From Roseibium porphyridii (GTDB lineage Bacteria > Pseudomonadota > Alphaproteobacteria > Rhizobiales > Stappiaceae): DNA of 64,000 bases. The notes below the pieces were generated by a model. That model searched no databases. It was not told where the DNA came from and worked only from the letters and a program-made list of their open reading frames with translations. Location of the stretch: positions 2,646,001 through 2,710,000 of the forward strand of contig NZ_CP120863.1 in NCBI RefSeq assembly GCF_026191725.2, in the 5' to 3' direction. The position numbers and the translations under genes are program-made. Shown piece by piece: positions 34,286 to 43,550 of this stretch. Each line of letters starts with the position of its first letter. Within the stretch, counting starts at the first letter, position 1.

Positions 34286-36040
34286 GTGCGTAACCTTCTG
34301 AATTTGCTGAGTGTTTTTTGGTGGCATTGGACGGCTCGTCTGGAAGGTATGATTCATCCCTCCGCGGCTGACGATGTTTTTTTGGCTCCCTTGCACCGAT
34401 CTTTTCTAATCAGTGCGACAGTTGCGGGAACGTCCGCTCTCGTTGTTTTGCCATTGCACCTGGCACTTGCAGGACCTCCTCATGTTGTTGTGACGTTGAT
34501 GCTGTCTTGGTTGCTCAGCCAATGGCCGCTTGCTCTTTACTTGTCTCGTTCGGGTGCGCTTGACCGGACGATCGGATTGTCTGCCAGCTTGTTCGCCGGA
34601 TTTGTCGCCGCCATCTGCGTTCTGACAGGCGGTAGTGCATCATTTGCGTTTCTCTGGCTACTCGTTCCACCTGTTGAAGCTGCGTTGTCAACCAGCCGTA
34701 AGACGGCCTATTCCGTAACGTTGCTTTGCGCGGGCTTGTTGATTGCTGTCTCTGTTGCTCCTGCAACACTGGCGGAAGTTGCTCCTTTGCCGACTGGCGT
34801 CACGCTTTTGGCGAGTGTTGCGGCAATTCTATATGTCGGTTTGCTTGCTATTCGTATTTCGGCGGACCGGAAGCACGCCAGGTCTTTGATGAAGGCTTCG
34901 GAAGGGCGTCGACAGCTAATCAACCAATCGGTGTCTGAAGTCTTTTGCGAATTGAAACCCGACGGAGGGCTTTCAGTCATGGGTGGGCCGGTCAAGGAAT
35001 TGCTCGGCATTTCGGCAGGGTTCAATTCTGACAGCTGGTTGTTTTCAAGACTTCATGTGGCGGACCGGCCGCTCTATCTGACCAAACTATCCGAGGCTCG
35101 AAATGAAGGCGAGGCGACACCGTTTGATGTTCGCTTGCGCGTCGGTGCCTCCAGTCCTGGCGAAACGGGTCAGGCGGAGTATCGAAATCTAACGCTGAAA
35201 CTGCGTCCGCCAGTTCAGGAAACAGGCCTGGACACAAAGGAAAACGGATCCCTTCTGCTGAGCCTGCGCGCGGCGGAGGAGCTGCCGGTTTCGTCACTTT
35301 CGCAACCTCTCTCTGAAGGGGCGAAATCCAGGCTTGAGCGTATCTCGGCGGAAATAAACGAGACGGCTGGTCGGGGCGTTCGAACAGCACTTGAAAATGT
35401 TTTGTCTCGCGCAGCTGACCTGGAACATATCGACCTTGCATCTGACCGATACCGTTTCGAAGATGCTGCTAGAGATATCAAAAGATCCAGTCAGATCGGC
35501 CTTTCAGCATTGGCGGACCTTTCAGACCTAATGGTGGGGCAAGGCGAAAACCTCGAACCGGTCTTCGTAAAGACCGACATCGCGGCAGCATTGGAATTCT
35601 GCCTTGAAAGGATTGGATCGGCTGCGGATCGTCAGGGAGTGCAGATTGAAACAATCTGGGGTCAAAATCTGCCGCTTGTTTTTGTCGATGGAGCGCTGGT
35701 GCGCAAGGCACTGTGTTTCGTGTTGCTGGACATGATTGCGACAAGCGGTTCGGGGGCAAAAATTCTTGTCGAGGCCAACTGCAGTCTTGCCGGGTTTGAA
35801 CTGCTGTTTTCCGTTAAGGACCGAAAGTCGAGCCTGCAGTGGAGCTCTGAAGACAGCAAACCGGTCCTGGCATTCGCCGGAGATCTTCTCGAGCGCACCA
35901 ATGCCTGCCTGAAAGTCCAAACGATGCTGGGACACGGCGAAAGCGTTTGCATTCGTTTGCCGGCCCGCGTTGCGCCGTTCAAGGATTTTTCAACCGATAC
36001 TGAACACGCCGAAACGCGGCCATTGGCGAAGATGGCTTAG
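34286..36040 (+). CDS. Membrane histidine-kinase-like protein lacking catalytic residues
   Basis: This 584-residue protein has six N-terminal transmembrane helices (about 38-192), a PAS-like middle (about 205-310), a DHp-like helical pair (about 345-415) and an HATPase-like end (about 430-560). The phosphoacceptor region expected as S-H-E-x-R-T-P reads RISAEINETAGRG, with no His. The N-box position reads RKALCFVLLDMIATS without Asn, and the D-x-G-x-G box is replaced by DRKSSLQWSS. Only the final LGHGESVCIRLP strand is kinase-like. I infer a non-catalytic sensor or scaffold. GTG start. A peptidoglycan-binding protein follows after nine bases. Confidence 0.8.
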   Translation: MRNLLNLLSVFWWHWTARLEGMIHPSAADDVFLAPLHRSFLISATVAGTSALVVLPLHLALAGPPHVVVTLMLSWLLSQWPLALYLSRSGALDRTIGLSASLFAGFVAAICVLTGGSASFAFLWLLVPPVEAALSTSRKTAYSVTLLCAGLLIAVSVAPATLAEVAPLPTGVTLLASVAAILYVGLLAIRISADRKHARSLMKASEGRRQLINQSVSEVFCELKPDGGLSVMGGPVKELLGISAGFNSDSWLFSRLHVADRPLYLTKLSEARNEGEATPFDVRLRVGASSPGETGQAEYRNLTLKLRPPVQETGLDTKENGSLLLSLRAAEELPVSSLSQPLSEGAKSRLERISAEINETAGRGVRTALENVLSRAADLEHIDLASDRYRFEDAARDIKRSSQIGLSALADLSDLMVGQGENLEPVFVKTDIAAALEFCLERIGSAADRQGVQIETIWGQNLPLVFVDGALVRKALCFVLLDMIATSGSGAKILVEANCSLAGFELLFSVKDRKSSLQWSSEDSKPVLAFAGDLLERTNACLKVQTMLGHGESVCIRLPARVAPFKDFSTDTEHAETRPLAKMA

Positions 36041-36049
36041 GAGGCGGAG

Positions 36050-36814
36050 ATGGCTCGAAACGCAAAATCTGCAAAGCCTAGGAAGGCGTCGGAGTTGAAA
36101 GACAACGATTCGATCATGGCAAGGGCCGGTCATGTCGCTCTCGACAACCCAGTTGCGGCAGGCGGGACGGTGGTCATGGGATTGACCGCATGTCTGATCG
36201 TGGCCAATGCTCTCGGGCTGCAGCCGGGACGTCACCCGGCTCCGTTCTTTGCGACACGTGACCTTCCGGACGATATGCAGCTGCCGGAACCTGACGGCCG
36301 GACCGGTGATCTCAAGATCCAGGAAATTTCCACGCTGGTGTTGGATGTTCAAATCTCATTGCGCAAAATTGGCCTTTATGAAGGTCCTTTGGACGGCATA
36401 AACGGGCCCGCGACAGAACGCGCAATCCGGTCGTATGAGCGTAAGGTCGGGCAGGTTGAAACCGGACAGGCAAACGAGGCTCTTCTGGCTCTTGTCCTCA
36501 TGCATGGGGACGCGCCGTTTGAAGCCCAGACGCCGGTGCCGCGGAAAAAGCCCGGGTTTTCCGGAACTCTCGCCAGCGCGCCTGAACAATCGTCAGATCC
36601 GGGAATCGACGCCGACCCGAAGCTGTTGAAAGTGCAAAAAGCGCTTTCGGAGCTTGGCTATGGACCTCTTAAGGCCGACGGACTTATGGGTCTCAACACG
36701 ACAACAGCGATCAAGCGTTTTGAACTCGATCGCGGTTTGCCAATCACCGGGGAGCCTGGGGCAAAAGTGATCGAACGGCTCGAAATGATCAGCGGGCGTA
36801 AACTTTCCGGCTGA
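36050..36814 (+). CDS. Membrane-anchored protein with two peptidoglycan-binding domains
   Basis: This 254-residue protein has a single transmembrane segment (about residues 44-62, TVVMGLTACLIVANALGL) and two PG_binding_1 three-helix domains. The first is at about 97-147 (VLDVQISLRKIGLYEGPLDG, then GPATERAIRSYER), the second at about 190-245 (VQKALSELGYGPLKADGLMG, then TTAIKRFELDRGLP). It would anchor something to the cell wall. AGGAGGCGGAG precedes the ATG nine bases after the pseudo-kinase, so the two are co-translated; a link between them is inferred. Confidence 0.88.
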   Translation: MARNAKSAKPRKASELKDNDSIMARAGHVALDNPVAAGGTVVMGLTACLIVANALGLQPGRHPAPFFATRDLPDDMQLPEPDGRTGDLKIQEISTLVLDVQISLRKIGLYEGPLDGINGPATERAIRSYERKVGQVETGQANEALLALVLMHGDAPFEAQTPVPRKKPGFSGTLASAPEQSSDPGIDADPKLLKVQKALSELGYGPLKADGLMGLNTTTAIKRFELDRGLPITGEPGAKVIERLEMISGRKLSG

Positions 36815-36873
36815 TTTACCTGGATTATATATCTGCTAAGACAGGGAACCTTCTACGCGATTGGATCCCGCTC

Positions 36874-37260
36874 ATGCAGATGCGCGTCACCTCCGACTTT
36901 TTTGTCAGTGCCTTGGTTCGTCAGATTTTTGGCGACGGAGGCTTTGCGGCCGTCTCCAAGCGAGGTGCGCCTGAAGCAGGTGCGGTCTTTATCTGTGTGG
37001 ATCGTCTCGATGGAAGTTTTGATTTTTATGCCCCTGCACCGCAATCCATGTTCGAGGATCGGCCCGAAAGCAGGCTGTTTGAACGGCGTTTTGAAAAAAC
37101 GGATCGCGAAACAATTGAGGCCCGGTTGAAGAGTGAAGCGCGCATGGATCCTGACTACTGGCTGGTCGATATCGAAGCGCGAGACGGAAAGATTGAGTTG
37201 CCCTTGGCAGAGGAAGGGCAGGAGGAGCCTAATCCGGCGGACAGCTTTTTTCGGATCTAG
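36874..37260 (+). CDS. DUF1491 family protein
   Basis: This 128-residue cytosolic protein has the DUF1491 pattern: RVTSDFFVSALVRQIFGDGGFAAV, SKRGAPEAGAVFICVDRLDG, and FERRFEK with DPDYWLVDIE near the end. The family is confined to alphaproteobacteria and has no known function. It probably belongs to the transcript of the two preceding genes. Its last four bases overlap the convergent DUF2336 gene. Confidence 0.88.
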   Translation: MQMRVTSDFFVSALVRQIFGDGGFAAVSKRGAPEAGAVFICVDRLDGSFDFYAPAPQSMFEDRPESRLFERRFEKTDRETIEARLKSEARMDPDYWLVDIEARDGKIELPLAEEGQEEPNPADSFFRI

Positions 37261-38408
37261 TTGCCGGAACTTTTTTGTTCCAAGCTGTTTTCCTGAAATG
37301 GCAGTCCCTTTTCGCCGACAGATTGATGTTTCTTGCCGGCTTCGTAAAGGGGTGCGTGCCGTGCAGCGCTGGTAAACTCAGGCTGGTCACTCAGGACCCA
37401 CTGGCTGACTAGCACTTCCGACGCGCCTGAGCTGATTGTTTGATGCAATCGCAGCAGAAGGCGAATGGTCTCCAGGGACGCAGCTTCTCCGTGCAGGCGG
37501 ATCAGTACCGTCGCCAACTGTGATTTGCTTGTTCCCAGGGCTTTTAACGCGACTGCCAAGCCATCTGCCTGATCGGCCTGCGTCAGCTGATCACAGGTGG
37601 CGAGGGGCAAGCCAAGTCCCTGGGAAAGCAAGTCTGCAAAACGCGGTCTGTTCTGGGTCAGTGCTTCTTGAACCAGTGCATCGCAAAGCTGGAGCCGTGC
37701 CGCGTCGGTGCGAGTGTCTCGAGACTTTCGCGGGGCCTGAGCCTGGCTGACGAGGCTGGTCATTTCGGCGGCTGCAATTGCCTTTGATTTCAGCTTCGCC
37801 GGCAATTGCAAAAATTGCCCCATGAGAGCTTCGGGGTTCAGTGCGTCCTGGTGGGCCATTTCCGCACTCAGGTCCGCAACGATTTCCCGCCGGTTGTTCA
37901 GGACAGACTTTTGTCTCTGAGTGAGGAGAACGTCGTTCCGATCAAGTAGGATCCTGATAACGCTCGATCCGGCGTTTTCGCACAATGAGGTGACAATCGA
38001 TTCGGGTAATGACGCACGGTTTGCAATTGCCTGTCTTAATGTGTCTGGACCTGAGAAAGCGGTTTTCTGAAGGAGATCCACAGAAAGGCGCGCGCTGTAA
38101 CGAAGCGCTGGATAGGCGGTCAGGTGGTCACTGTGACGGGCCAGATGTTGCAAAAGATCGTCTGGTGTTTCAGCGTGCGGGGCAAGTAGCGAGGCAATTC
38201 TGCGACGGTCTTCTGTACTTGTCGCAGATATCAGATTGCGGGCCAGTTCTGAAAAAATCTCTTGTTCTTCAATATCATGGCGACTTCTGGCAACAAAGAG
38301 CTCTGTCGCTGCGAGCAACACACCACCGTCAGCAGCAGAGCCGCCACTCGGTTTTCGGCCAAAAGAAGGAAACTGTTTGGTCTGATTGAAACGTTGGCTT
38401 TGGCGCAT
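37257..38408 (-). CDS. DUF2336 family protein
   Basis: The 383-residue cytosolic protein is made of helical repeats with the DUF2336 signatures RRRIASLLAPHAETPDDLLQHLARH and ALRYSARLSVDLL. DUF2336 proteins are found in alphaproteobacteria, sometimes linked to regulators of the cell cycle or surface attachment; no activity is known. It is convergent with DUF1491 and divergent from the small-protein/lipoprotein pair at 38.6 kb. Confidence 0.82.
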   Translation of the reverse strand: MRQSQRFNQTKQFPSFGRKPSGGSAADGGVLLAATELFVARSRHDIEEQEIFSELARNLISATSTEDRRRIASLLAPHAETPDDLLQHLARHSDHLTAYPALRYSARLSVDLLQKTAFSGPDTLRQAIANRASLPESIVTSLCENAGSSVIRILLDRNDVLLTQRQKSVLNNRREIVADLSAEMAHQDALNPEALMGQFLQLPAKLKSKAIAAAEMTSLVSQAQAPRKSRDTRTDAARLQLCDALVQEALTQNRPRFADLLSQGLGLPLATCDQLTQADQADGLAVALKALGTSKSQLATVLIRLHGEAASLETIRLLLRLHQTISSGASEVLVSQWVLSDQPEFTSAARHAPLYEAGKKHQSVGEKGLPFQENSLEQKSSGN

Positions 38409-38480
38409 GACACCCGACTACAAAATACAAAAGACCGGACGACCGGAAGAACTTGTCTCCTTCAAATTGCACGAAAAGCG

Positions 38481-38495
38481 TTAGCATCCTGTTAA
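38481..38495. promoter_or_regulatory. Near-consensus CtrA-like box (TTAG-N7-TTAA)
   Basis: TTAG at 38481-38484 and TTAA at 38492-38495 are separated by exactly seven bases, one mismatch from the alphaproteobacterial CtrA site TTAA-N7-TTAA. The second half is part of GTTAACC. It lies between divergent genes (DUF2336 and the 69-residue protein). Cell-cycle control by CtrA is an inference from the motif alone. Confidence 0.35.
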
Positions 38496-38602
38496 CCCTG
38501 ACGGCTCCTTAATGAGTCTGCAGGAAGTAATGCGTCGCCCGTTTGACCGTTGTCGGTCGGTAATACACCGGCTTTTGGCAACTGGAACCGAAGGAGGAGA
38601 CG

Positions 38603-38812
38603 ATGGGCACTTTGTTGGACTTCGCATCCGCGCACAGGCCCACTTCACGTGTGGGTCAGCGCTCCAATCAACACAGCTCGGCGCGCTGTGAGACATTTGG
38701 TGAGGTTATCCTCTTCCCAGGTGTCCGTTACGAGCGTCACGACCTTGATCTTGCCGCGCGAATCACGACCATCGGTAAAGCGGCCGGACCAGCTGGTTCC
38801 GACAAGGACTGA
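38603..38812 (+). CDS. Small conserved protein of unknown function
   Basis: The 69-residue ORF begins with ATG behind a very strong GGAGGAG site, which makes it a real gene although a longer frame covers it. The sequence opens MGTLLDFASAHRP and has a central GEVILFPGVRYERH motif. I have the impression that short alphaproteobacterial proteins share this (G-x-I/V-x-I/L-FPGVR-x-ERH), but I cannot name a family. No signal peptide or membrane helix. A lipoprotein gene follows 64 bases downstream and is probably in the same transcript. Confidence 0.65.
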   Translation: MGTLLDFASAHRPTSRVGQRSNQHSSARCETFGEVILFPGVRYERHDLDLAARITTIGKAAGPAGSDKD

Positions 38813-38876
38813 CGGTCCAAGCCTTTCCAGCCGCATTGATACCGATTTCTGGTTTCGTGGTCTGGAGAAACGCCCG

Positions 38877-39737
38877 ATGGGCATTGGTGAAGCGGTTCAG
38901 TCCGGCTCCACGCCATCTTTGGCAAGGAGGCGAGGGACACAGCAAAAGGCCTTTTTGGCCACCTTGCTGCTTGTGGCTGTGCTTGCAGGATGCACGCGCC
39001 CGACCGGAGACTTTGATCGCGCCAGACCGTCGGTTGTTCATGACGACCTGATGCCTGCTGTCGGCAACGAAGCTGCCAGGCTGCGGGGCGACCCGGTTTC
39101 AAAATTCAACTACACAAATGATGAGAAGCTGCTGCGCAAACGCGGCTGGACACTAATCAGACCTCCTTGGACCAAGGATTGGATCGGCGGCACTATGGTT
39201 GAGCTTTCGCGAACCAGAGTTCTGCCTGAGACAGAAGGCCGTGTTCCGCCGGATCTTTATTTGATTTACCTGCGCTCCGACAAGTTTCAGTCTTCAGATG
39301 CCCGTTACGACAAGATCGCGGCGGATGCGAAAGGCGATGCGGAGCTTGTGATGCCGTTCTGCGAAGTCGCCTTGAGGGTGCAAAAGGCCGACAACGAACG
39401 CCTTCGGGTTTTGAAGAGCAAGCCGGTTACCACCGAGGAAACCTACGACGGTGCGAAGGCGCGCGTGTGGGAAAACCGGGTCATGATCAAATGGGTTGGT
39501 CAGGCGCTGCGCTATCGCATCATTGCGTATAAGAAGGCGCTCGACGGACTGGAGATCGAAACACCCACGAGAGATCGCGTCTGGAAAGTGAATAACGCCA
39601 TTCGTGAACTGGAAGGGCAGGTCAGGATTGCGGAAAGCGGTTGCGACTTGAGCAAACGCCGCGTCCAGGATCAGACGGTGAAACGGTCAAGGATCTTTAC
39701 AGGATGGAGCACGGAGCGCGCACCGGTACAAAAATAG
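38877..39737 (+). CDS. Putative lipoprotein of unknown family
   Basis: This 286-residue protein carries a type II signal peptide ending in the lipobox LAGC (about residues 35-38), then a charged mature domain with a KRGWTLIRPPWTKDWIGG segment and a helical C-terminal half. No domain is recognised. The ATG at 38877 has GGAG nine bases upstream. The same frame stays open back to 38550, but that part overlaps the upstream small gene in a different frame and is not coding. Confidence 0.7.
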   Translation: MGIGEAVQSGSTPSLARRRGTQQKAFLATLLLVAVLAGCTRPTGDFDRARPSVVHDDLMPAVGNEAARLRGDPVSKFNYTNDEKLLRKRGWTLIRPPWTKDWIGGTMVELSRTRVLPETEGRVPPDLYLIYLRSDKFQSSDARYDKIAADAKGDAELVMPFCEVALRVQKADNERLRVLKSKPVTTEETYDGAKARVWENRVMIKWVGQALRYRIIAYKKALDGLEIETPTRDRVWKVNNAIRELEGQVRIAESGCDLSKRRVQDQTVKRSRIFTGWSTERAPVQK

Positions 39738-39854
39738 CGCAATCTTGATGTTGGCCTTATGTGGGGCGTTAGCGGATTTCGAACCGCAGGTTTCGAAGTC
39801 AAATCGTTTATGATCTGCTTTGCAGGCCACGCGATTTGTTGATGGCAAAGCTGA

Positions 39855-40421
39855 TCAAATCCCGGTGCAGTTCGCAGCCTTGAGGGCCCGGTCTACATCC
39901 ACGGCACGTGAACCGTGAGGGACATAAGCGCGCAGGAGAGCGAACCCGCTGATGGGTTCTTCTGTTTCTATCACAATCAGGTCTTCAAGGTTTTCCGGCG
40001 GGTTCTCGCGCAAGATGGAAAGCTGTTCGGTGGTCAGGACCAGCATCGACAGGCGTTCAGCACCTGCTGTGCGGTTGTTGAGACTGTAAACAGCTTCTCC
40101 GGCCGCGTTGAAGAGGCCAATGGACCAAAAGGAAACCGGGATGCTGGCGTCAAAGAGAACCGGGCCGTTGTCCAATTGAAAGCGGCAGGTCGCGTGCTTC
40201 ATCGCCGGGTCGAGATCCGGTAAGGCTTCTTTACCCGGTTGAATGTCAGGTAGCAGATTGAACTGTCGGTCAGGACCATAGGCGGCCACGTTGTCGTAGG
40301 CACTGTGCTGCACATTGTGCGGAATGCTGAGCACCACGAGAATGTGGATGATTGCCGCCAGGCAGAGTACCGCCAGCAGTCCAACGGTAAGATTGAAGCG
40401 GGGCGAAAGTGTCACGGACAA
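39855..40421 (-). CDS. DUF1254 family membrane-anchored protein
   Basis: This 188-residue protein has one N-terminal membrane helix (about residues 11-33) and a periplasmic DUF1254 domain: HNVQHSAYDNVAAYGP, LDPAMKHATCRFQLDNGPVLF, PVSFWSIGLFNAAGEAVYSLNNRTAG. Two Cys may form a disulfide. It is the last gene of a coupled trio with DUF1214 and a penicillin-binding protein (10-base overlap with DUF1214). DUF1254 and DUF1214 usually occur together, so they probably form one periplasmic complex. Confidence 0.85.
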   Translation of the reverse strand: MSVTLSPRFNLTVGLLAVLCLAAIIHILVVLSIPHNVQHSAYDNVAAYGPDRQFNLLPDIQPGKEALPDLDPAMKHATCRFQLDNGPVLFDASIPVSFWSIGLFNAAGEAVYSLNNRTAGAERLSMLVLTTEQLSILRENPPENLEDLIVIETEEPISGFALLRAYVPHGSRAVDVDRALKAANCTGI

Positions 40422-41131
40422 CCGGTCCTTTCGATCAGTGGCATGCTGACACCATCCAGTGCAGCACCTGTCGTCACCGGTGCGTCATACAGTCTGAGCA
40501 CAAACCGCAAACCGTCACTGGCCTTGGCAGCCGCGGCAAGCGGAAGCCAGTTGCCCGAGTGTGGATTTCTGGCAGCGGTTATCTGGAAGGATCCATCCTG
40601 AGCTCGTAGCAGGTCAGAACTCACAAGGTTTCCGCGGCCCGGCAGGGTTTCAACCAGGTGACCTTTGCCATCCAGAGCGGTCAGCGTCCAAAGACGCGCT
40701 GAGGGTGTTTGACCCGCAATCCTATAGATACAGGTCGGGTCGAGTTGATGTCCTGCGCTGTCTTCGCGTGCTACGAGCGCAAGGCCTTCGCCATTGGCGA
40801 GGGGAATGACGGCGCCGCGTGTGTATATGGCAACCGAATAAGGGTCGGCGTCGGCCGTGCCTGCCTTGGGATAAGCATGCCAGGGCCCGATGGTCACAGC
40901 GTTGAGGGGTTGTTCGCGCTCAATCAGCAAATAGGCCGTGCTGATGCCCAGAAGTGAGGCCAGAACCACAACCAGCGCAATGGTTGCCAGTTTGCGCACA
41001 GGATGGCTTCGATAAGGCCGGATTGCACGGGGCAGTTTTTCCCCATACCAGGCCGCCTCACTATAAGATGAACCGTCGGCCGGGCCATTTTCAGGGCCGT
41101 GAGTTGAGTGCGGCAGGGACTGGTCGGTCAT
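40412..41131 (-). CDS. DUF1214 family membrane-anchored protein
   Basis: This 239-residue protein has a cytosolic N-tail, a single helix (about residues 47-69) and a periplasmic DUF1214 domain: TIGPWHAYPKAGTADADPYS, then LVAREDSAGHQLDPTCIYRI and SARLWTLTALDGKGHL. The family is a relative of the C-terminal DUF1214 part of larger exported proteins. Its start overlaps the penicillin-binding protein stop (ATGA), so translation is coupled to cell-wall synthesis. Confidence 0.87.
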   Translation of the reverse strand: MTDQSLPHSTHGPENGPADGSSYSEAAWYGEKLPRAIRPYRSHPVRKLATIALVVVLASLLGISTAYLLIEREQPLNAVTIGPWHAYPKAGTADADPYSVAIYTRGAVIPLANGEGLALVAREDSAGHQLDPTCIYRIAGQTPSARLWTLTALDGKGHLVETLPGRGNLVSSDLLRAQDGSFQITAARNPHSGNWLPLAAAAKASDGLRFVLRLYDAPVTTGAALDGVSMPLIERTGCP

Positions 41132-43326
41132 TGAGCTGCCGCGACGTCGGTCGAGTTGGAGTTTTCAGGAACGGATGCCTTGGCGCTTTTTTGTTCCAGG
41201 AGCGTGCGCATATCAGCGCCAATTTGCTCAAGAAGCTGTTGTGTGCGCCGTTTCAATACACGTGGCTGAGATTTGACGACTTGTGTTGCCGCAAGTTTTG
41301 TCGGCTGCGCCCTGGCAAGTCTCGGCAGGTTTTCTGCGTCGACCCCAGGCATTCGGGCAAGTTCAATGCCTTTGTGAGCATAGTCGTTGTAAAGCTGCCA
41401 GGTCATTGCTGGCAGGCTGCCGCCCGTCACGCGCCGGGTAGATGAAAAGTCGTCATTGCCGTACCAGACGGCGGTTGCGAAATTCCCCGTATAGCCGACA
41501 AACCAAGCGTCGCGGTAAGCATTGGTGGTGCCCGTTTTTCCTGCGGCGACAACCCCATCGATCCTGGCCCTGCGGGCGGTACCTGCCTCAACCACATTGA
41601 CCAGGATATCGTTCATCTGATGAACCTTGTCCTCCGGCAGCACGCGGATGGTGTCCGGTTCATCGCGTTCGCGCTGATAAAGAACGACACCGTCACTGTT
41701 CTTCACTTCAAGGATTGCATACGCCGGTGCCTTGAAGCCGCCATTTGCAAATGTTGCGTAGGAAGCGGCCATGTCCACAACGGAGACTTCAGACGAACCG
41801 ATGGGCAATGAAATCGAGTTCTCAAGCTCATGTGTCAGACCCATGGCGTAAGCGGTTTCGATTATTTTTTCACGACCGAAATCGAGCGACAGTCGCACCG
41901 GAATGGTGTTGATCGACTTTGTCAGGGCCAGTTTCAGACTGACCGGTCCTCTGTAGCTTCTGTTGTAGTTTTTAGGTGACCAGTTGCCGATCCAGACCGG
42001 ACGGTCCGGCACGATGCTGGTCGGCTCATAGCCGTTCATGAAGGCCGTCATATAGACGAAAGGCTTGAAAGATGAACCGGGTTGGCGCAGGGCATTGACC
42101 GCCCTGTTGAACTGACTTTCGCCATATGATCTGCCGCCAACCATGGCAACGACGGCACCGTCCGGGATCATCGACACGAGGGCAGCTTCGCCTGCATCGC
42201 GCAGTTTGCCGTTTTCCCTGAGGATGGTTTCCACAGCGAGATCTGCCTGGCGTTGCAGGGCTGGATCAAGGGTGGTGCGCACCGTCACGATGCGGTCGCG
42301 GGCAAGCGCGGGATTGCGTCGTGCAAGCTTCTTGACCTCATCCAGTGCCCAGTCGAGGAAATACTCGGGCAATTGGTCCTGTGAGCGATCGACCGCGAGC
42401 GCCGGGTTGCGTCTTGCACCGATCACCTGACCTTCAGTCAAAAGCGATGCCTGGACCATATTGGTGAGCACTTCATTGGCGCGCGCGCGGGCCGCAGGCA
42501 GGTTTATGTGTGGGGCGTATTTGCCGGGCGCTTTATAAAGGCCGGCCAGCATCGCGCTTTCAGCGAGTGTCAGTTCCCTTACGTTCTTGTTGAAATAGAA
42601 CTCGGCGGCCGCGGTTACGCCAAACACGCCACCACCCATATAGGCCCGGTCTAGATAGAGTTTCAGAATTTCCTGCTTGGTCAGGTTCGCCTCGAGCCAA
42701 AGCGCCAGATAGGCTTCCTTGATCTTTCGGCTCAGACTGCGCTCATTGGTCAGGAACAGGTTTTTGGCAAGCTGCTGTGTCAGTGTTGAGCCACCCTGGA
42801 CAACGCCGCCTGCGCGCGCGTTTTCGACCATGGCTCTGAATGTGCCGACAAAATCGATGCCGAAATGGAAAAAGAAGCGCCGATCTTCTGTCGACAGCGT
42901 TGCCTTGATTAGGGAATCGGGAATTTCCTCAAGTGGCACACTGTCATTGAGCACGATACCGCGACGGCCAATTTCGTTGCCGAAGCGATCCAGGAACGTC
43001 ACCGCAAAGTCGTCCGTTGTCTTCCAGTCCGCGTAGCGGGTCGCTTCGAATGCCGGCTGTGCAAAGGCAAGTACAACGATGAAGCCGATCAGGCCGAAGG
43101 TCAGCCCGTCGGATGAAAGTTCTGCCAGACCGCGCCAGATTCCCTTCGCTCGAAAGCGGCGCAAGAACGCATCATAGCCTTCAACCGTTCGCCGGATCGC
43201 CGCACCGCTGCGCCACAAAGCGGTGTCGACGATTGCATCGATTGCAAGAAAGAACCTGCGGATACGGTGACGCTTTCTCGGCGGCTTCGTAGCTTCGGTT
43301 TCCTGTGGGTGCGGCTTGTCCGTCAC
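41128..43326 (-). CDS. Bifunctional class A penicillin-binding protein (PBP1A type)
   Basis: The 732-residue inner-membrane enzyme polymerises and cross-links peptidoglycan. After a basic cytosolic tail and one membrane helix (about 72-90), the GT51 domain has EDRRFFFHFGID and GGSTLTQQLAKNLF. The transpeptidase has SxxK in PGSSFKPF, SxN in TKSINT and KTG in GKTGTTNAY. The C-terminal tail is basic and Ser/Ala rich. It starts with GTG behind AGGG. It is the first gene of an operon with DUF1214 and DUF1254. Confidence 0.94.
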   Translation of the reverse strand: MTDKPHPQETEATKPPRKRHRIRRFFLAIDAIVDTALWRSGAAIRRTVEGYDAFLRRFRAKGIWRGLAELSSDGLTFGLIGFIVVLAFAQPAFEATRYADWKTTDDFAVTFLDRFGNEIGRRGIVLNDSVPLEEIPDSLIKATLSTEDRRFFFHFGIDFVGTFRAMVENARAGGVVQGGSTLTQQLAKNLFLTNERSLSRKIKEAYLALWLEANLTKQEILKLYLDRAYMGGGVFGVTAAAEFYFNKNVRELTLAESAMLAGLYKAPGKYAPHINLPAARARANEVLTNMVQASLLTEGQVIGARRNPALAVDRSQDQLPEYFLDWALDEVKKLARRNPALARDRIVTVRTTLDPALQRQADLAVETILRENGKLRDAGEAALVSMIPDGAVVAMVGGRSYGESQFNRAVNALRQPGSSFKPFVYMTAFMNGYEPTSIVPDRPVWIGNWSPKNYNRSYRGPVSLKLALTKSINTIPVRLSLDFGREKIIETAYAMGLTHELENSISLPIGSSEVSVVDMAASYATFANGGFKAPAYAILEVKNSDGVVLYQRERDEPDTIRVLPEDKVHQMNDILVNVVEAGTARRARIDGVVAAGKTGTTNAYRDAWFVGYTGNFATAVWYGNDDFSSTRRVTGGSLPAMTWQLYNDYAHKGIELARMPGVDAENLPRLARAQPTKLAATQVVKSQPRVLKRRTQQLLEQIGADMRTLLEQKSAKASVPENSNSTDVAAAQ

Positions 43327-43550
43327 GCGGCCCTGAATCTCCGGGTCTAACTGAGTGTTTCAAATTACCGGTTTTTTCGCCTCGTGAAAACCAGTGATGA
43401 GCATGATGAAAGAATGCTCCTTGTTTATTGATCATTCATTGAAAAAGCTTGCGGATAAATGCTGCAAAATCCGCAATGCTTGCCGAGTGGAAGCTAGCAT
43501 GCTACGCGCACGCGGCTCCGGCAGTCGCCAGGGCAATTGGGCAGGACCAC

